36,531 bases of DNA, taken from the NCBI RefSeq assembly GCF_018390555.1, contig NZ_JAHBGB010000007.1, positions 1 to 36,531 on the forward strand. The letters run 5' to 3'. A program made the position numbers and the translations under genes. This DNA is from Ancylobacter oerskovii. GTDB lineage: Bacteria; Pseudomonadota; Alphaproteobacteria; Rhizobiales; Xanthobacteraceae. Of this stretch, positions 1-9,040 are shown piece after piece. Below the pieces are notes generated by a model. That model was not told the DNA's origin, did no database searches, and worked only from the letters and a program-made list of their open reading frames with translations. Within the stretch, counting starts at the first letter, position 1. Each line of letters opens with the position of its first letter.

Positions 1-263
1 CCCGCTCTCCCTGCCGAGCGCCCTTCCGTCATGGCCGGGCTTGGCCCGGCCATCCACGATTTTTTCCCGTGCGCCCGGATGAAAACGCACATGCCCGGGT
101 CAGGCCCGTTCCTGAGCCGCTCCGACATAAGCCGCACCCAGCGGGGCGCGCCCGCTCTCCCTGCCGAGCGCCTTTCCGTCATGGCCGGGCTTGGCCCGGC
201 CATCCACGATTTTTCCCGTGCGCCCGGATGAAAACGCACATGCCCGGGACAAGCCCGGGCATG
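1..263. repeat. 150-bp tandem duplication with two palindrome families
   Basis: Bases 1-99 and 151-248 are near-identical (one substitution, 23 versus 173, and one base of length difference in the T run), so a unit of about 150 bp is tandemly duplicated; the first copy may begin left of the window. Each copy holds a perfect 10-bp stem with a 3-base loop, ATGGCCGGGC-TTG-GCCCGGCCAT (31-53 and 181-203). The second copy ends in another palindrome, CATGCCCGGG...CCCGGGCATG (239-263). No gene is supported here. It lies just downstream of the DAHP synthase stop codon, so the hairpins may also help end that transcript. Confidence 0.85.
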
Positions 264-325
264 ACGTCATTCTGGCTGGAGGACGCGAAGGCCGCCGGCT
301 CGATGAGCGCCGGCAAGCCCCTGCC

Positions 326-1711
326 TCACTCCGCGGCGACGAAGGCCGGCCGCTCGCGCCCGGCGCTCTCCTGCTTCAGCAACTCGGCGACGAGGAAGGC
401 CATCTCGATGGCCTGCTCGGCATTGAGCCGCGGGTCGCAATAGGTGTGGTAGCGGTCCTTCAGGTCCGCATCCGAGATCGCCCGCGCGCCGCCGGTGCAT
501 TCGGTGACGTTCTTGCCGGTCATCTCCAGATGCACGCCGCCGGCATAGGTGCCCTCGGCCGCATGGACGGCGAAGAAGTCCTTCACCTCGGAGAGGATCT
601 GGTCGAAGGGCCGCGTCTTGTAGCCCGACGCCGCCTTGATGGTGTTGCCGTGCATCGGGTCGCACGACCACACCACGGTGCGGCCCTCGCGCTTCACCGC
701 GCGTACCAGCTCCGGCAGGTGGTCGCCCACCTTGTCGGCGCCGAAGCGGGCGATCAGCGTCAGCCGGCCGGCCTCGTCCTCCGGGTTCAGCATGTCGATG
801 AGGCGGATGAGATCGTCCGGCTTCAGCGACGGGCCGCATTTCAGGCCGAGCGGGTTCTTCACGCCACGGGCATATTCCAGATGCGCATGGTCCGGCTGGC
901 GGGTGCGGTCGCCGATCCAGATCATGTGGCCGGAGGTCGAGTACCAGTCGCCGGTGGTCGAATCCACGCGGGTCAGCGCCTGCTCGTAGCCGAGCAGCAG
1001 CGCCTCGTGGCTGGTGAAGAAATCGGTCGCCCGCATCTCCGGGTGGGTTTCCGGGTTGATGCCGATGGCGCGCATGAAGTCGAGCGCCTCGGTGATGCGG
1101 TCGGCCAGCGCCTGGTAGCGGCCGGACTGCGGGCTGTCCTTGATGAAGCCCAGCATCCACTGATGCGCGTTGGCGAGGTTGGCGTAACCGCCGGTCGCGA
1201 AGGCGCGCAACAGGTTCAGCGTCGCCGCCGACTGGCGATAGGCCTCGAGCTGCCGGCGCGGATCGGGGATGCGCGCCTCCGGTGTGAACTCGATATCGTT
1301 GACGATGTCGCCGCGATAGGACGGCAGCTCCACCCCGCCGATGGTCTCGGTCGGCGCCGAACGCGGCTTGGCGAACTGGCCGGCGATGCGACCCACCTTC
1401 ACCACCGGGGAGGCGCCGGCATAGGTCAGCACCACCGCCATCTGCAGGAAGACGCGGAAGAAATCGCGGATGTTGTCGGCCGAATGCTCGGCGAAGCTCT
1501 CGGCGCAGTCGCCGCCCTGCAGCAGGAAGGCCTCGCCCTTGGCGACCTTGGCGAGCTCGCGCTTCAGCCGCCGGGCCTCACCTGCAAAAACGAGGGGCGG
1601 AAACGAGGCAAGCTGACGCTCCACCGAAGCCAGGGCTTCGGCGCTCGGATATTCCGGCACCTGCTGAATGGGCTTGGCCCTCCAGCTATCCGGCGTCCAG
1701 CGTTCAGACAT
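326..1711 (-). CDS. aroG: class II 3-deoxy-7-phosphoheptulonate (DAHP) synthase
   Basis: Catalyses the first shikimate-pathway step, condensing phosphoenolpyruvate and erythrose 4-phosphate to DAHP, in the cytosol. The 461-residue protein has the usual length of proteobacterial class II (plant-like) enzymes. Visible class II motifs include QGGDCAESF (candidate metal-ligand Cys69), [20 protein letters not shown] (metal-binding His), [12 protein letters not shown] (Glu) and a late CDPRLN (Asp), so the expected Cys/His/Glu/Asp metal set is complete. The start is ATG at 1711, preceded by a strong GAGGAGGC Shine-Dalgarno sequence; the frame stays open far upstream, but that extension has no family similarity. 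It reads in the same direction as gor and is separated from it by 346 bp of repeats, so it probably has its own promoter. Class II enzymes have been named aroG, aroH or aroF in different genomes, so the symbol is a convention. Confidence 0.95.
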   Translation of the reverse strand: MSERWTPDSWRAKPIQQVPEYPSAEALASVERQLASFPPLVFAGEARRLKRELAKVAKGEAFLLQGGDCAESFAEHSADNIRDFFRVFLQMAVVLTYAGASPVVKVGRIAGQFAKPRSAPTETIGGVELPSYRGDIVNDIEFTPEARIPDPRRQLEAYRQSAATLNLLRAFATGGYANLANAHQWMLGFIKDSPQSGRYQALADRITEALDFMRAIGINPETHPEMRATDFFTSHEALLLGYEQALTRVDSTTGDWYSTSGHMIWIGDRTRQPDHAHLEYARGVKNPLGLKCGPSLKPDDLIRLIDMLNPEDEAGRLTLIARFGADKVGDHLPELVRAVKREGRTVVWSCDPMHGNTIKAASGYKTRPFDQILSEVKDFFAVHAAEGTYAGGVHLEMTGKNVTECTGGARAISDADLKDRYHTYCDPRLNAEQAIEMAFLVAELLKQESAGRERPAFVAAE

Positions 1712-1872
1712 GATTGCCTCCTCATCGGCAGCGTCGCGCGGCTTGTTGTCTCCTTCCCGCGCGGAAAAGGCCGGCCTTATACACCCAAGCCCGCGGAAAG
1801 CGCCAGAGCATGCGCGCCGCGGCAGGATTGCAGCGATGCAGGCGGAAATCCTGCCTTCGGCACTCCATCCCG

Positions 1873-2056
1873 CACACCTCATCCCGAGGTGCCCGGCCGC
1901 AGACCGGCCTCGAAGGATGCTTGTCCGGGCGCGGATGCGCTCTACCGGCGGCTCTGTTCCCGGCCCCGCGGAGGCGGTGCCGGCGATCCGAGAACCGTTC
2001 CGACCCCTACACACCCTCATCCTGAGGTGCGAGCGTCTGCGAGCCTCGAAGGATGC
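1873..2056. repeat. two RPE-like palindromic intergenic elements
   Basis: Two copies of the same element occupy most of the 346-bp gap between the DAHP synthase and glutathione reductase genes: 1873-1919 and 2012-2055. Both follow the pattern CCTCATCCYGAGGTGC, about 14 variable bases, then GCCTCGAAGGATG. The first part folds into a hairpin (CACCTC 1875-1880 with GAGGTG 1886-1891). A third copy lies at 19819-19860. This matches the dispersed RPE/BIME-like palindromes common between genes in Hyphomicrobiales. The rest of the gap shows no gene. Confidence 0.8.
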
Positions 2057-2057
2057 C

Positions 2058-3476
2058 TCAGATCGCCGGCGTCGATTCCGCCGATTGCTCGGGCAGCCGG
2101 GGCTCGGGACCGTCGCTCGACGGATCCTTGGTCCGCATCGTCACCAGTTCCTCCGCTGCGCTCGGATGCAGGGCGATGGTGCGGTCGAAATCCGCTTTGG
2201 TGCCGCCCATGGCGAGCACGATGCCGACGATCTGGATCATTTCCGCCGACGCCTCGCCGATCAGATGCGCGCCGAGTACCCGGTCGGTCTTCTGGTCGAC
2301 GACGAGCTTCATGAAGACGCGGGTGGCGCGCCCGGACAGCGTCGCTTTCATCGGCCGGAAATCGGTCTTGTAGATGTCGAGCCGGTAGCCCTTCGCCCGC
2401 GCCTGCGCCTCGGTGAGGCCGACCACGCCGATCTCCGGCTCGGTGAACACCGCCGTCGCCACCAACGAATGATCCACCGTCCACGGCTTGTTGCCGAACA
2501 CCGTGTCGGCGAAGGCATGGCCCTCGCGGATGGCCACCGGGGTCAGCTGCAGGCGGTCGGTGACGTCGCCCACCGCATAGATCGACGGCACGTTGGTGCG
2601 CGAGCCGGCATCCACCTTGACGGCACCGTTGTCGCCGAGCGCGACGCCCGCCGTCTCCAGGCCGAGGCCGGCGGTGTTGGGCTGGCGGCCGATGGCCAGC
2701 ATCACCTGGTCGGCGACGATCTCGCGCCCGTCGGACAGGTGCACCCTGCGCCCCTCCCCCTCCGGCGCGATCTCGGCGATGGTGGCACCGAGCACGATAT
2801 CGATGCCGCTCGCCCGCATCTCGCCGGCGAGGCGCTCGGCGACCTCGTCGTCGAAGTCGCGCAGCAACCGGTCGCCGCGATGCACCATCGTCACCTTCGC
2901 GCCGAGGCCGGCGAACAGGCAGGCGAATTCCAGCGCGATGTAGCCGGCGCCCTGGATGACGATGCTCGTCGGCAGGCGCTCCAGATGGAACGCCTCGTTG
3001 GAGGTGATGGCGAGGTCGCGCCCCGGTATGGCCGGGCCGAGATTGGGATGGCCGCCGGTGGCGATCAGTATGTATTTCGCGGTCAGGCGCGTACCGTCGG
3101 CGAGGCGCACCGCGTTCGGTCCCTCCACGGTGGCGCGCTGCGGCACGATCTCGACGCCCGAGCGCCCGAGATTGGCGCGATAGGCGCCTTCCAGCCGCGC
3201 GATCTCCTTGTCCTTGTTGGCGATCAGCGTCGGCCAGTCGAAATCCGCGCCCTGCAGGCTCCAGCCGAAGCCGGCCGCGTCCTCGAACTCATGGGCGAAG
3301 CGCGCGGCATAGACGAGCAGCTTCTTCGGCACGCAGCCGCGGATCACGCAGGTGCCGCCGACGCGATATTCCTCGGCGACCTTCACCTTCGCGCCATGGC
3401 CGGCGGCGATGCGGGCGGCGCGCGTGCCGCCGGACCCTGCCCCGATCACGAACAGATCGACGTCGTAGCTGGACAT
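2058..3476 (-). CDS. gor: glutathione-disulfide reductase
   Basis: FAD-dependent NADPH:glutathione-disulfide oxidoreductase that keeps cytosolic glutathione reduced. The 472-residue protein shows the FAD-binding glycine loop GAGSGG (12-17), the redox-active disulfide GGTCVIRGC (Cys43/Cys48), the NADP-binding loop [10 protein letters not shown] followed by HRGDRLLR, whose arginines favour NADPH over NADH, and the C-terminal active-site [12 protein letters not shown]. It ends in a slightly long Pro/Ser/Glu-rich tail. The start chosen is ATG at 3476 (MSSYDVDLF) behind GGGAGG; an upstream in-frame ATG at 3524 would only add a basic leader. In several Hyphomicrobiales gor follows rpiA and a DUF2059 gene; here those lie about 14 kb away, beyond the phage-like cassette. 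It is divergent from the tctC operon. Confidence 0.95.
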   Translation of the reverse strand: MSSYDVDLFVIGAGSGGTRAARIAAGHGAKVKVAEEYRVGGTCVIRGCVPKKLLVYAARFAHEFEDAAGFGWSLQGADFDWPTLIANKDKEIARLEGAYRANLGRSGVEIVPQRATVEGPNAVRLADGTRLTAKYILIATGGHPNLGPAIPGRDLAITSNEAFHLERLPTSIVIQGAGYIALEFACLFAGLGAKVTMVHRGDRLLRDFDDEVAERLAGEMRASGIDIVLGATIAEIAPEGEGRRVHLSDGREIVADQVMLAIGRQPNTAGLGLETAGVALGDNGAVKVDAGSRTNVPSIYAVGDVTDRLQLTPVAIREGHAFADTVFGNKPWTVDHSLVATAVFTEPEIGVVGLTEAQARAKGYRLDIYKTDFRPMKATLSGRATRVFMKLVVDQKTDRVLGAHLIGEASAEMIQIVGIVLAMGGTKADFDRTIALHPSAAEELVTMRTKDPSSDGPEPRLPEQSAESTPAI

Positions 3477-3862
3477 GGTGGCCTCCCGGCTGGTCGCGCG
3501 GACGACGCCCCTTGCACCGTCCATCCCGCCATGTCGCCCCGCGCCCGCGCGGCGTCAAGCCGTCCGGCGGCCGACGCAGCCCAGCCATTCGCCGGCGTGG
3601 GCCCTGCCGCGCGCCGTTGCGTTTGCCCGCGGCCGGCGCGCGAGCCCGGCCTGCATCGCGGCGACGAGCCATAGAGGAACGTCCCGGCGACGGCGCGTCG
3701 ACGCCGCCTTCCGCAATGCAGCTAACGATTTTGCGACGCAACATGAGAATTTCGTTCCATCTTTCGTGGAACTCGACAGGTTTCAAGCTGCGCTCTAGCT
3801 TGCAGGCGACACGCAATGGCGCCATCCCGAGCAACAATGCCGCCATCCACTGGAGGAAACCC
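3477..3862. other. divergent intergenic region gor/tctC
   Basis: A 386-bp gene-free spacer between divergent gor and tctC. The half next to tctC is less GC-rich than its surroundings (about 3715-3800) and contains the palindrome described at 3754-3772, so it probably carries the tctC promoter. I could not identify convincing -35/-10 boxes by eye. No supported small gene. Confidence 0.5.
3754..3772. promoter_or_regulatory. candidate operator upstream of tctC
   Basis: Inverted repeat GTTCCA (3754-3759), 7-base spacer, TGGAAC (3767-3772), about 90 bp before the tctC start and inside the locally AT-richer segment. Its symmetry and place fit a dimeric regulator controlling the tricarboxylate transporter operon. 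The regulator is not in the window and the assignment is inference. Confidence 0.35.
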
Positions 3863-4831
3863 ATGACAAAGATGCTCCGCGGGGCCGTCGTCGCCGCCGC
3901 GCTGGCCAGCTTCGTGCCGTTCGTCGGCGCGCAGGCCGAGGTGACGGAACTCAAGATCATGGCGCCGGCGGCGCCGGGCGGCGGCTGGGACCAGACCGCC
4001 CGCTCCATGCAGCAGGCGCTGCAGGCCGACAAGCTGGTGTCCAACGTGCAGGTGCTGAACGTGCCGGGCGCCGGCGGCACCATCGGCCTCGCGCAGTTCG
4101 TCAACGCCTCGAAGGGCGACCCCCATGCGCTGATCGTCGGCGGCTATGTGATGGTGGGCGCCATCATCACCAACAAGTCGCCGGTGACGCTGTCGCAGGT
4201 GACGCCGATCGCCCGCCTCACCGGCGAGTTCGAGGCCATCGCCGTGCCGGCGAATTCGCCGCTGAAGTCGATGGCCGATCTGGTCGCGGCGCTGAAGGCC
4301 GATCCCTCCAAGGTTTCCTGGGCGGGCGGCTCGGCGGGCGGCACCGACCACATCGCTGCCGGCCTGATCCTGAAGGCGATCGGCGGCGACCCGAAGAAGC
4401 TCAACTACATCGCCTTCTCCGGCGGCGGCGAATCGCTCGCCTCCATCCTCGGCGGCAAGGTCACGGCCGGCATTTCCAGCCTGTCCGAATATGACGCCCA
4501 GGCCAAGGCCGGCAAGCTGCGCATCCTCGGCGTGTCCAGCGCCAAGCGCCTGCCCGAGGCGCCGGACGTGCCGACCTTCAAGGAATCCGGCGTCGACGTC
4601 GAGATCCAGAACTGGCGCATGGTCGCCGCCGCCCCCGGCATCACCCCGGAGCAGAAGAAGGAGCTCTCCGAGGTCGTCGAGAAGATGGCGAAGTCCAAGG
4701 CCTGGACCGACATGCTGAAGCAGAAGGGCTGGGCCGACACCTATCTCGCCGGCGAAGCCTTCGACAAGCAGCTCGCCGCCGACATCGCCGCCACCACCAC
4801 GGTGCTGAAGGAGATCGGCCTCGCCCAGTGA
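3863..4831 (+). CDS. tctC: tripartite tricarboxylate transporter receptor (TctC family)
   Basis: Periplasmic substrate-binding protein of a TTT (tripartite tricarboxylate transporter) importer. The 322-residue protein starts with a Sec signal peptide ([20 protein letters not shown]..., predicted cleavage after AQA) and shows the family's ligand-loop signature [11 protein letters not shown] at the start of the mature chain and [11 protein letters not shown] further on. The start, ATG 3863, follows TGGAGGAAACCC, an ideal ribosome-binding site; an upstream open extension in frame is not credible. It is the first gene of a complete tctCBA operon. TctC relatives bind citrate, other carboxylates or unrelated small organic acids, so the substrate cannot be read from the sequence. 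Confidence 0.93.
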   Translation: MTKMLRGAVVAAALASFVPFVGAQAEVTELKIMAPAAPGGGWDQTARSMQQALQADKLVSNVQVLNVPGAGGTIGLAQFVNASKGDPHALIVGGYVMVGAIITNKSPVTLSQVTPIARLTGEFEAIAVPANSPLKSMADLVAALKADPSKVSWAGGSAGGTDHIAAGLILKAIGGDPKKLNYIAFSGGGESLASILGGKVTAGISSLSEYDAQAKAGKLRILGVSSAKRLPEAPDVPTFKESGVDVEIQNWRMVAAAPGITPEQKKELSEVVEKMAKSKAWTDMLKQKGWADTYLAGEAFDKQLAADIAATTTVLKEIGLAQ

Positions 4832-4869
4832 GGCCGGCGGCCGGCGCCGCCCTTCTCCTCCGCTCCTGC

Positions 4870-4899
4870 CGCCCGGGCGCCCAGCGTCCGGGCGTTTCC
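4870..4899 (+). terminator. possible attenuating hairpin between tctC and tctB
   Basis: CGCCCGG (4870-4876) pairs with CCGGGCG (4888-4894), followed by TTTCCTT. The 171-bp tctC-tctB gap holds no gene. A leaky terminator or 3' stabilising hairpin here would give more receptor than membrane subunits, a usual arrangement in binding-protein-dependent importers. The T-run is short, so this is tentative. Confidence 0.4.
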
Positions 4900-5002
4900 T
4901 TGGAGGACGCCGCCACCGTCCCCAACGTCACTGGCATCCCGGCGCGCCACGCGCCCCCGCGCCCGGTCCGTTCGGTCCCCTCCGAGACATCCAGAGGCAC
5001 CC

Positions 5003-5488
5003 ATGTCCGACCCGACTCCCGCTACTTCCGGCTCGAAGCCGGACAAGGCCCGCTTCGTCATCGCCCTGGCGCTCGCCGTGCTGGCGGCCGTCATCGGCTG
5101 CGAAGCCTGGCGCCTCGCCGCCATCCCCTCCTACACGGCCGTCGGGCCGGCGGCCTTCCCGACCCTGATCGCCATCGGCCTCGGCCTGCTCGCCATCGCC
5201 AACGCGGTGGAGGCGATGAAGGGCGTCGAGGAGGAGAGGCCGCGCGACGAGGTCCGGCCCATCGTCTGGGTGCTCGCCGGTCTCGTCGGGCAGATCGTGC
5301 TCTTGCCCTTCGCCGGCTTCTCCATCGCCACCGGCTGGCTGTTCGCCGCCACGGCGAAGGGCTTCGGCCGCGGGCCGGTCTGGGCGCATTTCCTCGCCGG
5401 CGCGGCGCTGTGCTTCGTGATCTACGTCATCTTCGCCAAGGGCCTGCAACTGTCGCTGCCCGCCGGCCCGCTCGAGCGGCTGATCTGA
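5003..5488 (+). CDS. tctB: TTT transporter small membrane subunit (TctB, DUF1468)
   Basis: Small integral-membrane subunit of the TTT importer. The 161-residue protein has about four hydrophobic segments: residues ~15-35 (RFVIALALAVLAAVIGCEAW), ~48-72, ~85-110 and ~130-152, the usual TctB topology and length. The start ATG 5003 follows AGAGGCACCC. It lies 11 bp before tctA, so the two are almost certainly co-transcribed. Sequence conservation in this family is low; the call rests mainly on topology and its place between tctC and tctA. Confidence 0.9.
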   Translation: MSDPTPATSGSKPDKARFVIALALAVLAAVIGCEAWRLAAIPSYTAVGPAAFPTLIAIGLGLLAIANAVEAMKGVEEERPRDEVRPIVWVLAGLVGQIVLLPFAGFSIATGWLFAATAKGFGRGPVWAHFLAGAALCFVIYVIFAKGLQLSLPAGPLERLI

Positions 5489-5499
5489 GGTTCTGACCC

Positions 5500-7011
5500 A
5501 TGGATACGTTCGGCGCACTCGCCCAGGGTCTCATGGTTGCCTTGCAGCCGATGAACCTCGTCTTCGCCTTCTTCGGCGTCATGCTCGGCACCGCGGTCGG
5601 CGTGCTGCCGGGCATCGGGCCGGCGCTCACCGTGGCGCTGCTGCTGCCCATCACCTTCAAGCTGGACCCGGCCGGCTCGCTGATCATGTTCGCCGGCATC
5701 TATTATGGCGGCATGTATGGCGGCTCCACCGCCTCGATCCTGCTCAACACGCCGGGCGAGAGCTCGTCCATCGTCACCGCGCTGGAGGGCAACAAGATGG
5801 CCCGCGCCGGGCGCGGCGGGCCGGCGCTCGCCACCGCCGCCATCGGCTCCTTCGTCGCCGGCACCATCGCCACCATCGGCCTCGCCTTGATCGCCCCTAC
5901 CGTGGTCGACATCGCCATCTCCTTCGGCCCGGAGGATTATTTCGCGCTGATGATCCTCGCCTTCACCACCGTGTCGGCGGCGTTCGGCTCCTCGGTGACG
6001 CGCGGCCTCACCAGCCTGTTCATCGGCCTCTCGCTCGGCCTCGTCGGCATCGACCTGCAGAGCGGGCAGGCGCGCGTCTCCTTCGGCGTGCCGGACCTGC
6101 TCGACGGCGTCGAGGTGACGACGCTCGCCGTCGCGCTGTTCGCCATCGGCGAGACGCTGTCGGTCGCCGCCGCCGGTTCGCGCGCGGAGGAGGTGATCGA
6201 GCCGGTGCGCGGCTCGGTGTTCATGAACAAGGAGGACTGGAAGCGCTCCTGGTGGCCGTGGATCCGCGGCACCTTCCTCGGCTTCCCCATCGGCGCCATG
6301 CCGGCCGGCGGAGCGGAGATCCCGACCTTCCTATCCTATGCGCTGGAAAAGCGGCTGTGCAAGAAGCCGGACGAGTTCGGCAACGGCGCCATCGAGGGCG
6401 TGGCCGGGCCGGAGGCGGCCAACAACGCGGCGGCGGCCGGCGTGCTGGTGCCCCTCCTCACCCTCGGCCTGCCGACCTCGGCGACGGCGGCGATCATGCT
6501 GGCCGGCTTCCAGCAATATGGCATGAACCCCGGCCCGCTCCTGTTCGCCACCAACCCGGATCTGGTGTGGGGCCTCATCGCCTCGCTGTTCATCGCCAAT
6601 GTCATGCTGCTCATCCTCAACCTGCCGCTGGTCGGCATGTGGGTGCGGCTGCTGGCGATTCCGCGGCCCTGGCTCTATGGCGGCATCCTGGTCTTCGCGA
6701 CGCTGGGCACGCTCGGCGCCAACCCGTCGCTGGTCGAGCTCGGCATGCTGCTGATCTTCGGCCTGCTCGGCTATGTGCTGCGCCGCTACGACTACCCCAT
6801 CGCCCCGGTGGTGGTGGGCCTCATCCTCGGCCCGCTGGCCGAGCAGCAGCTGCGCCGGGCGCTGGCGATCAGCGTCGGCGACCCGGTGGTGCTGTTCCAG
6901 AGCCCGATCGCGCTGACGCTCTATGCGCTGGCCGCCCTCGCGCTGTTCGGGCCGCTGCTGTTCTACCTCATCACCGGCCGCAAGGCGCCGGTCGGCGGCG
7001 ACGAGGACTGA
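5500..7011 (+). CDS. tctA: TTT transporter large membrane subunit (TctA)
   Basis: Large permease subunit of the TTT importer, 503 residues with about twelve hydrophobic segments, matching the normal TctA length. The conserved TctA motif [17 protein letters not shown] is present near the N-terminus, followed by [20 protein letters not shown] and, in the second half, [21 protein letters not shown] and the paired internal motif [13 protein letters not shown]. It transports the ligand delivered by TctC, driven by an ion gradient. It ends the operon and is followed at once by a strong intrinsic terminator at 7031-7062. Confidence 0.96.
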   Translation: MDTFGALAQGLMVALQPMNLVFAFFGVMLGTAVGVLPGIGPALTVALLLPITFKLDPAGSLIMFAGIYYGGMYGGSTASILLNTPGESSSIVTALEGNKMARAGRGGPALATAAIGSFVAGTIATIGLALIAPTVVDIAISFGPEDYFALMILAFTTVSAAFGSSVTRGLTSLFIGLSLGLVGIDLQSGQARVSFGVPDLLDGVEVTTLAVALFAIGETLSVAAAGSRAEEVIEPVRGSVFMNKEDWKRSWWPWIRGTFLGFPIGAMPAGGAEIPTFLSYALEKRLCKKPDEFGNGAIEGVAGPEAANNAAAAGVLVPLLTLGLPTSATAAIMLAGFQQYGMNPGPLLFATNPDLVWGLIASLFIANVMLLILNLPLVGMWVRLLAIPRPWLYGGILVFATLGTLGANPSLVELGMLLIFGLLGYVLRRYDYPIAPVVVGLILGPLAEQQLRRALAISVGDPVVLFQSPIALTLYALAALALFGPLLFYLITGRKAPVGGDED

Positions 7012-7030
7012 GCCCGTCGCGCGCGGAAAG

Positions 7031-7062
7031 AAAAGGCCCGGCTGCACGCCGGGCCTTTTTCG
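7031..7062 (+). terminator. rho-independent terminator of tctCBA
   Basis: AAAGGCCCGGC pairs with GCCGGGCCTTT around a short loop (7032-7060), followed by TTTTTCGTTT. The A-rich left arm makes it work in both directions, so it can also terminate the convergent SRAP gene that ends at 7086. Confidence 0.9.
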
Positions 7063-7085
7063 TTTCGCAGGTCGGGCCTTTCGGC

Positions 7086-7796
7086 TCAGAACAGGCTGAG
7101 CTGGGCGGCGGGCCGCGGCGGTCGCGGCTCCTCCTCTTCCGGCGGATCCGTCTTCGCCGGACCGCGCGCGACGATCGCCAGCCCGTCATCCGGCAAGGGT
7201 CGCTGCAACGCCCTCGCCTCCTCCCATGGCGCGCGCAGCCAGGCCTCGCGCTCCTCGGCGGTGGTCAGGATCACCGGCATCGCCTTGGGGTGGATGGGGG
7301 CCACCACCGCGTTGGGGGCGCAGGTGAGGAAGCCGAACACTTCGTGCCGCCCCTCCACCGGCTCGGCGCGGGTGCCGCGCGTGCCCTGCCAGGGCGTCCA
7401 CAGCCCGGCGAAGCAGGCGAGCGGTCGCCCCTCGTCACGGGCGAACCAGACGATGTCGCGGCGGCGCGTCACCGGATCGGGCTCCGGGGCATATTCGGAA
7501 AACGAGGTGAACGGCACCAGGCAGCGATGCGCCGGGCCGAGCCAGTCGCGCCAATGTGGCGAGGCCAGGTTGCGGATATTGGTCACCGGCGGCCCACCGA
7601 ACGAGGCCGGCGGCGGCATGCCCCAGCGCGCGCGGACCAGTTCGCGCCGGCCGTCGCCGCGCCCGCGGACGATGGGCGCCAGCTGGTCGGGAAAGATCGC
7701 CAGTTGCGGCGGCAGGTTGATCGCGTAGTCGTCGAGCGCGCCGACCAGGTCGGCGATCGCCCGGGCATTGGTCTTCAGGCTGTAGAGATTGCACAT
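7086..7796 (-). CDS. SRAP-family abasic-site processing protein (YedK/HMCES type)
   Basis: SRAP (SOS response-associated peptidase) proteins form a covalent thiazolidine crosslink with abasic sites in single-stranded DNA through Cys2, shielding them at replication forks. This 236-residue protein begins MCNLYS, leaving Cys2 at the N-terminus after Met removal, and has the family's other active-site residues: Asn73 in TNIRN, Glu101 in [11 protein letters not shown] and His169 in [10 protein letters not shown]. The C-terminal ~45 residues are a disordered Pro/Glu-rich tail ending exactly in QLSLF, a canonical bacterial beta-clamp-binding pentapeptide. It is convergent with tctA and reads in the same direction as the neighbouring S24 repressor, 122 bp downstream of it. 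It may be host DNA-repair rather than phage cargo. Confidence 0.93.
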   Translation of the reverse strand: MCNLYSLKTNARAIADLVGALDDYAINLPPQLAIFPDQLAPIVRGRGDGRRELVRARWGMPPPASFGGPPVTNIRNLASPHWRDWLGPAHRCLVPFTSFSEYAPEPDPVTRRRDIVWFARDEGRPLACFAGLWTPWQGTRGTRAEPVEGRHEVFGFLTCAPNAVVAPIHPKAMPVILTTAEEREAWLRAPWEEARALQRPLPDDGLAIVARGPAKTDPPEEEEPRPPRPAAQLSLF

Positions 7797-7880
7797 CGAT
7801 CCAGACTAGCGCAGAGCCGGCGCCGATCAATCCGACCATCCACCGGACCGGACTCTCTTCCGACCGTGGCATCGGCAATT

Positions 7881-7906
7881 CGTTTTGCATTAGAGCGAGC
7901 AAAACG
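7881..7906. terminator. hairpin between repressor and SRAP genes
   Basis: CGTTTTGC (7881-7888) is the exact inverted complement of GCAAAACG (7899-7906), 10-base loop. It lies just past the repressor stop codon on the minus strand and could end that transcript. The arms also resemble the CGTTTTGCAT half of the operator at 8606-8620, so an operator role is possible instead. Confidence 0.4.
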
Positions 7907-7920
7907 ATACTAATCGTATC
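7906..7920. promoter_or_regulatory. operator-like 15-mer O4 overlapping the repressor stop
   Basis: GATACTAATCGTATC, perfect 5-bp arms, matching the GATnC...GnATC pattern of the three operators at 8562-8620. It overlaps the stop codon of the S24 repressor and lies about 640 bp from the main operators, a spacing that would allow repressor-mediated looping. Confidence 0.6.
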
Positions 7921-8539
7921 AACGCGGCTTTCGCCACGCATAGGACGGAATGTGAAACGTATAGCGCGCCGCCCAGTCGACCGGCACGTCTTCGATATCG
8001 GGGGCATTGGCGCTTGCCAGCGTGAACAGGCCGGGCTGCGCGCCCTTGCGCAGGCGCTTCAGGAATGTCCGCCCGTCGAGCAGGCGCACGATGCACATGC
8101 GGCCGACCAGCAGGTTCGGGTCCTCGCTGCGCTCGTGGTAGCCGATGAGATCGCCATCCTCGAAGACCGGATACTGGCTATCGCCGCGCACCACCAGCGC
8201 GATGCTGCCATAGGGCACCGGAAAGTCGAGCTCCACCTCCTCCAAACCGTCGCCCTTGCTGAGGTCGTCGATGGTGAACACCTCGGCGCCGGCGCCGATA
8301 TAGCCGAGCACCTGGACGACGTTGCGCTTGTCCGGCGCGCCCTCGCCCGACCAGAGCCATAGCGGCGACACCCGGAAGGCGCGGGCATATTTGTCCATCG
8401 CCTCGCGCTTCAGCCCGCGCACCCCGTTCTCGTGCGCGCGGTAGGTCACCTCGTTCCAGCCGAAGGCCCGCGCGGCCTCCGCCGCACTGGCGTATCCCGC
8501 CTGCTCCCGCGCCTGCCGCAGCCGCTCCGAGACGTCCAT
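7919..8539 (-). CDS. CI-like phage repressor, HTH_XRE plus S24 autopeptidase
   Basis: A 206-residue lysogeny-type repressor. An N-terminal XRE helix-turn-helix (residues ~5-60, with AAEAARAFGWNEVTYRAHENG) binds DNA; the C-terminal LexA/CI-type S24 domain carries the nucleophile Ser121 in VVRGDSQYPVFEDGD and the general base Lys161 in GRTFLKRL. An Ala83-Gly84 pair in YIGAGAEV is the expected self-cleavage site, so RecA-stimulated inactivation after DNA damage is likely. The start ATG 8539 follows GGAGGAGG; an open upstream extension runs through the operators and is not real. Operators lie on both sides of the gene, and it is divergent from the GcrA-like gene, giving a lambda-like switch. The natural reading is autoregulation plus repression of the rightward cassette. 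Confidence 0.92.
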   Translation of the reverse strand: MDVSERLRQAREQAGYASAAEAARAFGWNEVTYRAHENGVRGLKREAMDKYARAFRVSPLWLWSGEGAPDKRNVVQVLGYIGAGAEVFTIDDLSKGDGLEEVELDFPVPYGSIALVVRGDSQYPVFEDGDLIGYHERSEDPNLLVGRMCIVRLLDGRTFLKRLRKGAQPGLFTLASANAPDIEDVPVDWAARYTFHIPSYAWRKPR

Positions 8540-8561
8540 CGCGTCCTCCTCCCCACCCGAC

Positions 8562-8620
8562 GATGCAAATCGTATCATCGAGATACAAATCGCATCGCAT
8601 GCTACGATACGTTTTGCATC
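8562..8620. promoter_or_regulatory. three-operator switch region O1-O2-O3
   Basis: Three 15-bp partial palindromes: O1 GATGCAAATCGTATC (8562-8576), O2 GATACAAATCGCATC (8582-8596) and O3 GATACGTTTTGCATC (8606-8620; its complement is GATGCAAAACGTATC). Start-to-start spacings are 20 and 24 bp, about two helical turns. They fill the 105-bp gap between the divergent repressor and GcrA-like genes, the place and number expected for a CI-type right operator covering both promoters. Promoter boxes are not individually clear. Confidence 0.85.
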
Positions 8621-8644
8621 GTCCCGAGAAGAAAGGCAAGCGAT

Positions 8645-9040
8645 ATGGTATATTTCCCTCCCCTCATCGACACCTGGCTGGACGAGCAGGAAATGCTCGA
8701 CATGGCCGGGATCGAATGGACTTCTCCGCAGGCGGGCGCCGTCAGCGAGCGAACATCGTCCTTCTCGCATGAGCGCTCCGGTCATTTGCCGGCTTCCGAC
8801 TCGCCCCCGCCTGTAGCGGATCACGACAGCGTCGCGCCGGCCTTGCCGGTCTCCATACTGGCGCGGACACCCTTGCAATGCGCCTGGATCGAGGGCGAGG
8901 GAACGGATGGTTTCGCCCAATGCTGCGGGGCTCGCGTCATGCGGCATGGCCTCTCCTGGTGTGAGCCGCATGCGCGCAGGGTGATCCTTCCCTCCGCCTG
9001 GCACCTCTATGTCGGCGCCGCCGAACGGGGCGATGCCTGA
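8645..9040 (+). CDS. small protein with GcrA C-terminal-like domain only
   Basis: A 131-residue protein, first gene rightward of the operators. Residues ~69-118 match the C-terminal domain of the alphaproteobacterial cell-cycle regulator GcrA: VSILARTPLQC-A-W, then GF..CCG and WCEPHARR, with Cys79, Cys94, Cys106 and His109 in the same order and nearly the same spacing as the CxW...GF..CG...YC..HAR core of GcrA. The GcrA N-terminal helix-turn-helix, which reads methylated DNA, is absent; residues 1-68 are acidic and then Ser/Pro-rich. In GcrA the C-terminal domain contacts RNA polymerase sigma70. A phage protein with this domain alone could divert or retarget sigma70 holoenzyme, but that is inference. 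The start ATG 8645 has only a modest AAGAAAGG ribosome-binding site; the frame is open upstream through the operators. Confidence 0.65.
   Translation: MVYFPPLIDTWLDEQEMLDMAGIEWTSPQAGAVSERTSSFSHERSGHLPASDSPPPVADHDSVAPALPVSILARTPLQCAWIEGEGTDGFAQCCGARVMRHGLSWCEPHARRVILPSAWHLYVGAAERGDA

Noticed and set aside
191..2314. Long open frames antisense to the DAHP synthase, gor, cobT and Mrp genes
   Set aside because: High GC keeps opposite frames open; these translations are Arg/His/Gly/Ala-rich with no domain motifs, whereas the genes opposite them carry full family signatures.
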